A stretch of 64,000 bases of DNA, from NCBI RefSeq assembly GCF_958298935.1, contig NC_084936.1:9369501-9433500 (forward strand), in the 5' to 3' direction. Below the pieces are notes generated by a model. It had not been told where the DNA came from. It saw nothing but the letters and a program-made list of their open reading frames with translations, and did not search any database. This stretch comes from Phragmites australis. Its lineage: Eukaryota > Streptophyta > Magnoliopsida > Poales > Poaceae. Below are positions 56,329 through 64,000 of the stretch, piece by piece; position 1 is the stretch's first letter, and each line of letters starts with the position of its first letter. The position numbers and the translations under genes were made by a program.

Positions 56329-57146
56329 TGTCGGTGAATCAGGAACCCGGGGTCCCCGAATCCCGAGGCCAGGCCAGCAATTCGCCACGTGGTGCCATCC
56401 CGCGGAGTTTCCTCCACAAGGTAAAAAAGATTAAGTCCCGGGAGAGGGTGCTTGGGGCCACAGTCAGTGGTCCTCGAGTACCCAAGTTCCCCGATGATCT
56501 GCGAAGTCTAAGTACCGAGAAGAAAGTGTTCGGGGAGGTATACAGTGACCCCCAAGCACCCGAGTTACCCGACGATCAGGAAAGCACCCGTGTTCGGGGA
56601 TCATCAGGCGTGGGACACATTTTTCACCCCCGGTCACTTCGCACAGAGGCTATGATAACGCCCTTTCCATTTATGGTGTCTCGGAACTCGTGCCCTCCTC
56701 CCGTTCGGGGCACGCTACTGCTGGCGGGTATTTAAGGCCGCCGGCATCACGAACAGAAGAGAGGTTTTTTTTTGGGGAGGCTTTTGAGAAGTTTTAAGAG
56801 GTTTTTTGGAGAAGTTTTTGAAGCAGCGAAGAGAAGAGAAGATCGAGAGCACCCAAAGCCAGCAGATACATGCAGACCGAAGAACAAGGAGCCTCAGGCT
56901 CTAAGATAGACAAATATTCTTGTAACCAGCAACATCCTTGAGGGACACTCTCAAGGCATTTATAGTATCCATACAGGAGTAGGGTATTACGCCTCCGTGC
57001 GGCCCGAACCTGTCTAAACACCAGCGTATTTACTCCGTTCCGCATTATATTATTCCTCCGGCGAACATATTCAGGATCATCCCCCCGACCGAATCTTTAA
57101 AAAGGGGTCCCTCAGGATCCCTGCGACAGGAGTTAACCCTCCGACA
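56329..57146 (+). repeat. 3' LTR of the Tat-lineage element, with a ~650-bp internal deletion
   Basis: 818 bp against 1484 bp for the 5' LTR. The two align to about 46137/56583 and again from about 46790/56605. Between, the 3' LTR has roughly 20 bases of unrelated filler. The deletion removes four hairpin repeats and the C-rich part of U3, but not the TATA-like site. Confidence 0.92.
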
Positions 57147-58746
57147 AATACATATAAAATTATCTTCAACATGCACCTTTGGACCAGAGATATAAATAAT
57201 ACATTCTTCACAAGCATCCATCAAGACATAAATAAAGGCTTTATAATCAAACCCTGACATACTAAATATGAATTTAACGATAGACTTCTTTCATATGTAA
57301 CCACTATAAATATCGTATCCTATGCAGAGCACCAATAAAATAACCAATCCACCTATGTTAACCCATGGTTAACCTATTTCATTTGAAACATGTATATGAT
57401 AGCAAGAACTTCATGATTATAATTGAGTTAGTTTGAAGCATAGATAACCCTCATAAGCATGCCTCATATGTTCAATATACCACCATCGACAAACTAAATT
57501 TCTAGAACTATCATAAAGTATTTGTATTTACTTATTCATCCATATTTAAGCATAAAACAAATACCAACATCCGCATTACTATCAACGTAATGGAACATTC
57601 TAGCAGAATTAGGGCAGGAGGTTTAATCCTCCAAATTATTAAATATAACTATGTGTGCTCCATTATTAAGAGTGGAGGTAGTAAAAATAACAAGCTAAAG
57701 TTGTAGCAACACAACAGCTACATTTACTTGCCTTTACCGATGATGAAGATAAGACGTACACGCCTCGGTGCAACACCACCTGCTCAAGCACTCATATATC
57801 AACACCAAAACACAACATACGACACACAGACAACAAGGAACACGGTCCTACGCCCCGCAACCTGTCAAACATGCAAACCAACATATTCACATTCATTTAA
57901 TTGCAGCAGTGGTACTTCACTTTTTTGTATTTATTTTTTTACCATAGATATGATAAAAACTAAATACATATTTAGAAACTACAGGACGAGGGTATAACAT
58001 TTTTAGAGAAAACATAATTTTCTTCCACCACTAAGGTGGCCTAAATCGCAACCAAAAAATAGGCTTTTAAAACTGTCTGAAAATTCAGGCAACAGGCTTC
58101 ACTTTTTTTTATATCCGCTAAAACATAGGTCCAAAAATTCTGAAACTTTATGGGAGTATAAACATTAATACCCTCTACAACATTATAGTCATAACATTTT
58201 GCAGAAAAGGCATCTAAGATAGCCTAATCTATGCCCGAACGTAACTAAACTTTCTAACGGCCAAAACAAGACAATCGACATTGACAAACCATAATTGAAG
58301 TTCTACTTCACCAAAAATTGCGTTATTTACAAATATAGAACACTTAAGAAAAACTCTGCAACTTTTGTTCCTATGGGTTTGGCAGATTCTGCTTCTAAGG
58401 TGGTAAAAAACTGAATAGATCTATTATTGTCCAGAACTTCATCAGAATCTGACAGCCAATTTCAAAAAAACATATCTCCTAAACCACTTTACCAAAAATT
58501 ATGAACTAGCACTTAGTGAAAAGTTTTTTAAGTCCTCTACAGTTTTCTCAACTGAAGAAAAAATTAATTCGGCCTCTAACAAGGCGAAAATCTAAGCCCT
58601 AGATGAATTGCACAATTTGACAAAAACTGCAGCTCCTAAAACGAGATCAAACGACTAACCCCTCCACTAAACCATTGAATCTAGCTAATTGCAGGGCATG
58701 GAACGCATAAAAAACATGGGGAAGATGACCCAGAGGGCTTACCATG
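57147..58746 (-). other. Middle part of the split minus-strand Tekay-like LTR
   Basis: AT-rich, no gene. Continuous with 45882 once the inserted element and one AATAC are removed. Repeated short phrases of the 'ccaaaaattctgaaactt' type occur between 58120 and 58520. Confidence 0.7.
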
Positions 58747-58751
58747 GGCTT

Positions 58752-60120
58752 TGTCGGTGACATGGGAACTGGGGGTCCCCGAGTCCCGAGGCCAGAACAG
58801 CAGAGTGCCACGTGGCGCCCTCCCTGGGGGGTTACCTCCCCGAGGTCCGAGAAGACCAAGTTCTGAGAGAGGGTGCTCGGGGCCATGAACAGTGGTCCCC
58901 GACTACCCGAGTTCCCCGATGACCTGAGATGACCAAGTACCGGGAAGAGGGTGCTCGGGGCCATGCACAGTGGTCTCCGAGCACCCAAGTTCCCCGATGA
59001 CAAGAAAAGCCAAGTTTCGGGAGAGAGTGCTCGGGGCCGCGAACAGTGGCCCTCGAGCACTCAGTTCCTCGAGGACCCGAACAGTCAGTTCCGGGAGAGA
59101 GTGCTCGGGGCCATGAACAATGGCCTCCGAGCACTCGGTTCCCTGAGAACCAAGAGAGGGCATATCCGGGAGAGAGTGCTCGGGGCTGCGAACAGTAGCC
59201 CCCGAGCACTCACAGTACCCCGAGGGCCTGAGAAGCCCTTCACCGGTGGTCCCCGCAGAGGTTCAGCGGAGAGGTGTCAACTGGTGAGAGGCCTGATGCT
59301 GCATTTAAAGCGGGCGCGTGGCCTGTCACTTCCAACCACTCCCCCCCACGCCTGCTGTCAGTCCCTGCCACAACCTGGCAGGGAGGCGTGGGGATATTTA
59401 ATGCACGGGTCCCATCGCGCGTCATCCGGTGCGCCTCGGGATAGCGTCGCAGAGCTCGAGGCACCTCGTCTGCCGCCCTGCTGTGTCAGGCTTGCTCTGA
59501 CCGGGCGGGCACGCCGGGCTGCTCGGTGGCTGCCCAATGGGCCCTCCCCATGGCGCCCGTTGAAAAGCGGCATGATGACGAACAAGACCAGACGGGGGTG
59601 CGTTTTCAACCCTCCCTGTCACCTCGCGCAGCAGCCCATGATGGTTGCTTTCCATTTATGGTGCCTTGGAACTCGCGCTATCCTTTCTGGGCACGCTACC
59701 GCCCCGACGGGTATATAAGCGGGGCGGGCTCCCCGGAGAAGAGATGGAGACAACAGAGGACAAGTCTAGGAGCCTTGACGAACACCGAGGCACGGAACAC
59801 ATCAACGAGTCCCGAAGAATAAGGAGCACGAAGCTCTAGACTTAGACAAATATTCTTGTAACCCAGCAGATCCTCAGAGAGACATTCTCAGAGCATTTAT
59901 AGCATACACACAAGAGTAGGGTGTTACGCTCAGTGCGGCCCGAACCTGTCTAAAAATCCCCCGAGCATTTACTCCTTCCTGCATCTGATCATTCCACCTC
60001 CACCTGCATCTCATATACTCCTATTTATTTCATCTACAAAGCGGATTTAGAATCATCCCCCCGGCCGAATCTCAAAGGGGGTCCCTCCGGATCCCCGCTT
60101 GAGGAGTTCACCCTCCGACA
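58752..60120 (+). mobile_element. Solo LTR related to the Tat-lineage element
   Basis: 1369 bp, TGTCGGTGACATGGGAAC to AGTTCACCCTCCGACA, with perfect GGCTT duplication at 58747-58751 and 60121-60125. Shares the hairpin repeats, TATA-like site and terminal sequence with 45883-47366 but is clearly diverged, so it is a different subfamily or an older insertion. Confidence 0.93.
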
Positions 60121-60703
60121 GGCTTCCTTGAAGAACAACGAGGTTATGGTGGGGAATCACCAATGTAGCATCTCTTCCTGATCCCCTCTTCCTCCTCGAT
60201 CCGTTTTTTCCTTTACCGCTTGATCCTTGCTGCAATGGAGGAGGGCTATGGAGGGGAGGGGTGCTGTGGGAAGGGAGGGAGGCGTGCTGGGGGGAGGGGG
60301 TAGAACAAGGAGAAGGGGGCGGCGCTAGGGAGGGGGAGGAGTTCGCCCCCCCTGCTATGTTATGCAGTTTTTTCTCTTTTATTTTTGAATCATCTCAAAC
60401 ATTCAAAATTCGATTACATGTATCTCATTGATCCGAGTTCCAAAACCCGCAAGTGAGTAGTCAAACGGAATAGTTTCGATGTGATTACATGTATCTCATT
60501 GATTATCCATATGAACAAAGGATCAAAAAGTTAACTTTTTGCTCCCTCTTTATCTTCCTGGTCAACCTGTCTTCTTTTATATATTCTTAAGTTGAAAATG
60601 ACATTTCTCCTTGTACTCTTCCCACAACTTGAAAACAAAAAACGATAGAACAACAACAAAAGATGACGTTTTAACTTCTTGGGTGTTACATTTTACCCCC
60701 CTT
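60121..60703 (-). other. Start of the split minus-strand LTR and polypurine tract
   Basis: G-rich plus-strand stretch 60235-60345, then AT-rich sequence. The LTR begins (minus) at 60689; ttttaccccccttaaaag follows on the plus strand, the complement of a polypurine tract. No gene. Confidence 0.6.
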
Positions 60704-60722
60704 AAAAGAATTCGTCCTCATA

Positions 60723-61685
60723 CCCAATCAGGCTATGATTCAATATGGGTCATTGTGGATCATCTCACGAAAGTAGCTCATTTCATTCCGGTTAAAACAA
60801 CCTATAAAGGAGATAAGTTAGCAGAGTTATATATATCCAGGATTGTGTGCCTACATGGAGTTCCAAAGAGAATAGTATCAGATCAAGGGACCCAATTCAC
60901 CTCAAGGTTTTGGCAAAAACTTCATGAATCATTGGACACGAAGTTGAGTTTTAGCTCGGCATATCACCTACAAACGGATGGAAAGATAGAAAGAATAAAT
61001 CAGATACTTAAGGATTCGTGTGCTCTTCAGAATCGCAATAGTTGGGATAAGAACTTGTCATATGCAGAGTTTTTGTATAACAATAGTTATCAGTCCAGTT
61101 TACAGATGACCCTGTTTGAGGCATTATATGAAAGGAAGTGTAGAACGCCTCTACATTGAAGTGAAACTGGAGAAGGTCAAGTGTTTGGACGAAAAATACT
61201 CAAGGAAGCTGAGGAACAAGTCAAGGCAATATGAGAAAACTAAAAGACAGCCCAATCCAGACAAAAGAGTTATGTGGATAATCGACGCCGAGAGTTAACC
61301 TTCAAGGTTGAAGATTATGGGTATCTCAATGTTTCGCCTTTAAGAGGACTTCGTCGTTTTAAGGTTAGAGGCAAGTTGGCATCCAGGTACATTGGACCAT
61401 TTAGAGTGAGTGCTAGATGTGAAGAAGTGGCCTACCAGTTGGAGTTGCCACCTAAGCTGGAAGATGTGCACAATGTGTTCCACATATCGCAGCTAAAGAA
61501 GTGTTCACGAGTACCAGGGGAACAATTACCTTTGGAAGAAGTGGAACCATAAAAGGATTTGACTTATTTAGAATACTCGGTCAAAATTCTGGAAACGGCA
61601 GAGCGAGTAACTCGTAGAAAGGTTAGATGTATGTGCAAAGTTCAGTGGAATCACCATACCAAGGATGAAGCAACCTAGGAACAAA
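60723..61685 (+). pseudogene. Chromovirus (Tekay/Del-type) integrase and chromodomain remnant
   Basis: Plus strand. Integrase core from DSIWVIVDHLTKVAHFIPV through RIVSDQGTQFTSRFW to QTDGKIERINQ (D,D,E motif readable as D, D, E), to 61159. Then a frame shift and FKVEDYGYLNVSPLRGLRRF, YIGPFRVSARC, PPKLEDVHNVFHISQLKKC (61274-61549), a TAA, and a chromodomain-like end (VKWxxH-type KVQWNHHTKDEATW) with a TAG. 5' and 3' parts of pol are missing. It points the opposite way from the adjoining LTR. Confidence 0.85.
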
Positions 61686-63410
61686 AATAAGAGCTTCTCC
61701 CACTGATATTCCTTGAGAGAAACTATTTCTCCAGAAAACACCGTTTTGGGCGACGAACACTTTGCCTTCTTCCCGGTTATAAAAATAATATCCTTTGGTT
61801 TCCCTAGGATACCCCACAAAGAAGCATTTATCTGATTTGGGAATGAGCTTATCTGATGTCACACGTTTTACATAGGCCTCACAACCCCAGATCTTAAGGA
61901 AAGACAACCCGGGATGCTTCCCTATCCATATCTCATATGTTGTCTTCTCTACAGCTTTAAATAGAACCCTATTTAAAGTGAACGCATCAGTTTCTAGAGC
62001 GTATCCCCAGAAGGATAATGGAAGATTAGATTGGCTCATCATGGACCGAACCATGTCTAACAAAGTCTGGTTCCTCCGTTCGGACACTCCATTCCATTGA
62101 GGCATCCTCGGTGGAGTCAACTGTGGAACAATTCCACATTGCTTTAGATGATCACCAAACTCATGGCTCAAATATTCACCTCCACAATCAGAACGCAGAA
62201 ATTTAATTGTCTCGCCAAATTGATTTTATGCTTCATTATGAAACTCCTTGAACTTTTCAAAGGACTCAGACTTGGATCTCATTAGTTAGATGTAACCATA
62301 TCTACTAAAGTCATCGGTAAAAGTAATGAAGTACTAAAAACCACCTCTAGCGATAGAGCTTATTGGTCTACATACATCAGTATGTACAAGGGCCAACAAC
62401 TCACTCGACCTCTCTCCTTGACGGGTGAAAGGCGCCTTAGTCATCTTGCCAAGTAAACAAAATTCTCATGTATTAATTGATTCAAAATAAAATGAATCAA
62501 GAAGACCACCTTTATGAAGCCTGTGCATGCGTTTCTCATTTATATGACCTAAGTGACAATGCCAAATAAAAGTGGGATTCAAATCATTAAGCCGATGCTT
62601 CTTTATATTAATGTTATAGATAGGGATATCCTCAAGATCTAGAATATATAATCCATTCACCAATGGACAATTGCCATTCAAATAAATCGAACAACACTTG
62701 TTCTTTATTATGAAATCATATCCATCTTCTTCCAAACATGAAGAAGAGATAATGTTTTTGCCCAAGGCAAGAATGTAATAATAATTATTTAATTCCAAAA
62801 CTAATCTTGAGGGTAGCAATAAGGAATAAACACCGACAGCCAACGCAACAACTTCTGCACCATTGCCAACACTAGCATCCATCTCGCCTCTTGCACACTT
62901 CCTAGTTCTTTTCAGTCCCTGCAACGACTTGCATGTATGAATCATCGATCTATTATCAAATACCCATGAATCTTTAGGACGAGTAGCAAGATTAATTTCA
63001 ATAACATTTATACCTGAAGCGGAAGTCTTACTTCCCTTCTTCCTCTTGAGTTCTTCTAAGTATAGCTTGCAGTTCCTCCGCCAATGGCCAGTCTTATGGC
63101 AGTGGTAGTAAGCATTAGAAGCAGCAGGGCCAGCCATGGACTTTCCAATATGTTTAGGCTTTGAGCTCGAGATCTCATCTGATGCTTTAGCCTTGGCCTT
63201 GCACTTTCTCTTCTTGCTATCTTTCTGAACCATCATCACATGACTAGAGCTTTTCTTAATGCTTTCCTTAGCAATCTTAAACATCCCATGCAATTCAGCC
63301 ATGCTCTTCTCCATGCTATTCAGCAGTCTTATACCTCGATCTGCTGTTCTCTCAACCACTAAGCGGCGTGCACTATCAGCCCCGATGGTGATTCTAGCTG
63401 GTAGGGGCAA
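61623..63410 (-). pseudogene. Copia gag-protease-integrase remnant
   Basis: 63410-62466 is one open frame. It starts with the tail of Gag (LLNSMEKSMAELHGMFKIAK), a zinc knuckle whose first cysteine is replaced (YYHCHKTGHWRRNC), a protease with FDNRSMIHTC where FDTGS is usual, and a GAG-pre-integrase part ending HCHLGHINEKRMHRLHKGG. Below it is a stretch with stops (62465-62172; FITFTDDFS is readable). Then 62171-61623 encodes the rest of the integrase core (PRMPQWNGVSERRNQTLLDM; KIWGCEAYVK; FFVGYPRETKGYYFY). Most of Gag and all of RT/RNase H are gone, so it cannot move by itself. Confidence 0.88.
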
Positions 63411-63614
63411 GTCGCATGGGCGGCTAGGCGGGAGATTGAGCTAATCTTTTTGGTCGTATGGTTCCATCTACTCGCACCTCATCCGATCCTAATTACACTA
63501 AACCGTGCAGCGACCAATCCATCACATGAACCGATCACTAAAATAATAGATCCAATCTATTACTACCACATATCATATATATGTGACTGATCCAGATCAA
63601 AAACTACGCAAGAT

Positions 63615-63628
63615 GGCTCTGATACCCC
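63615..63628 (-). promoter_or_regulatory. Copia primer-binding site (initiator Met tRNA type)
   Basis: Minus strand reads ggggtatcagagcc right after the LTR end cccctaca; close to the usual TGGTATCAGAGC. Confidence 0.75.
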
Positions 63629-64000
63629 TGTAGGGGAACAGGCAGACTATGCTAGCCTCAAACAAAAAAATTTCTACCGCATTCACCCAGGAAATCATGT
63701 TAGTAGGAGATCATAGATCATTACCACTTGACGCGTAGTGTAGTGGAAGAAGAGTTAGAGTAGACCGATCCAACATCGTGCGTGTCAAACTCCTCGAGCA
63801 GCTTCTTGATCAGATCCGCAACCAGCTCCGCGCAGGTGGTCACACTCCTCGACCAACCTCGAGCAGGTGGTCGTGCTCCTCTACCAACTCCGAGCAGGCG
63901 GTCATGCTCCTCGACTAACTCCGAGCAGGTGGTCGTGCTCCTCGACCAACCCTCGTTTGACTCACCGAGAAGATCAGCGCTGCAGTAGCAGCAGCACCTC
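63629..64000 (-). repeat. Partial 5' LTR of the minus-strand Copia remnant
   Basis: Ends TGTTCCCCTACA at 63629 (minus). Only the last 372 bp are in the window. Confidence 0.75.
63790..63960. repeat. ~33-bp minisatellite in the Copia LTR
   Basis: About five units of the type 'gagcaggtggtcgtgctcct' plus 'cgaccaacctc', with point differences and one shorter unit. Produces an artificial repeated open frame. Confidence 0.85.

Larger units (their letters stand above)
45883..57146 (+). mobile_element. Ty3/Gypsy retrotransposon, Tat lineage, 11.3 kb, internally deleted
   Basis: LTRs 45883-47366 and 56329-57146 start TGTCGGTGAATCAGGAACC and end AACCCTCCGACA. Target duplication AATAC at 45878-45882 and 57147-57151, inside the older minus-strand LTR. 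The order is gag, RT-RNase H remnant, second RNase H, integrase, then a long 3' region with an antisense gene. A second RNase H and a long 3' antisense region are known features of the Tat lineage (RIRE2/Retand/Grande types). Protease and most of the reverse transcriptase are missing, so it would need help in trans. Confidence 0.93.
44696..60689 (-). mobile_element. Tekay/Del-like Gypsy LTR on the minus strand, split by two later insertions
   Basis: On the minus strand it starts TGTAACACCCAAGAAGTT at 60689 and ends CCTGGGGTGTTACA at 44696. Removing the Gypsy element (45883-57146 plus one TSD) and the solo LTR (58752-60120 plus one TSD) leaves about 3.35 kb, the size of Tekay/Del LTRs. Just outside the right end is a minus-strand polypurine tract (aaggggggtaaaa, 60690-60702), so this was a 3' LTR. 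Segments left visible: 44696-45882, 57152-58746 and 60121-60689. No genes; the visible plus-strand frames (e.g. 57728-57997) are not credible. Confidence 0.8.
61690..64000 (-). mobile_element. Copia retrotransposon remnant, minus strand, running off the right edge
   Basis: Minus strand from right to left: LTR (64000-63629, TG end outside the window), primer-binding site, shortened gag, protease, integrase, then abrupt loss of RT and RNase H at about 61690, where it meets the Gypsy remnant. Confidence 0.85.

Overview
This window is nuclear DNA from a grass, most likely a panicoid cereal or a relative. The evidence is three intron-rich genes with plant-type products, GC-rich first exons, Tourist-like and Stowaway MITEs, a CACTA derivative, a small Helitron, and nested Copia and Gypsy retrotransposons with 5-bp target duplications. 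I cannot name the species from sequence alone. No tRNA, rRNA or CRISPR array was seen, and nothing bacterial or organellar.

Host genes. (1) 66-4046, plus: the last 16 exons seen here of NADPH-cytochrome P450 reductase; its N-terminal exons lie off the left edge. (2) 17377-37286, plus: a complete 17-exon class III phosphatidylinositol 3-kinase, VPS34 (803 codons plus stop). It is stretched to 20 kb by transposons in its introns, but the reading frame is intact. (3) 39663-41734, minus: a complete six-exon HAD-family phosphatase (241 codons plus stop), probably the glycerol-3-phosphatase GPP1/2 type. They act in unrelated pathways (electron supply to P450s, endosomal and autophagic lipid signalling, small phosphate-ester hydrolysis), so their proximity is chromosomal, not an operon.

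Layout. 4.3-6.05 kb is non-coding and ends in a decayed but structurally complete Copia element (6058-12702, TSD ATAAT). 12.7-15.4 kb holds palindromic repeats and fragments of a minus-strand gene I cannot name. 15.4-17.2 kb is a 0.9-kb tandem duplication that runs into the VPS34 5' leader. VPS34 intron 3 carries a 3.6-kb solo LTR and a 202-bp Helitron, intron 6 an antisense gene fragment, intron 8 a 6-kb repeat split by a 5'-truncated LINE, intron 9 a Tourist-like MITE, and intron 14 a Stowaway MITE. After the phosphatase come a MITE-like inverted repeat, a deleted CACTA element (42895-44468), and a 16-kb nest. The nest is a minus-strand Tekay/Del-like LTR (44696-60689) interrupted by an 11.3-kb Tat-lineage Gypsy element (45883-57146, TSD AATAC) and a related solo LTR (58752-60120, TSD GGCTT). 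A plus-strand chromovirus integrase remnant and a minus-strand Copia remnant fill the right edge.

The most interesting object is inside the Tat element. An antisense gene (about 55796 to 52672) has its own TATA box, a probable 79-bp intron, a region like the 'putative gypsy type transposon' domain, and a long coiled coil. It sits opposite an element that has lost its protease and most of its reverse transcriptase. The LTRs of this family also carry arrays of ~70-bp hairpin-forming repeats that differ in number from copy to copy.
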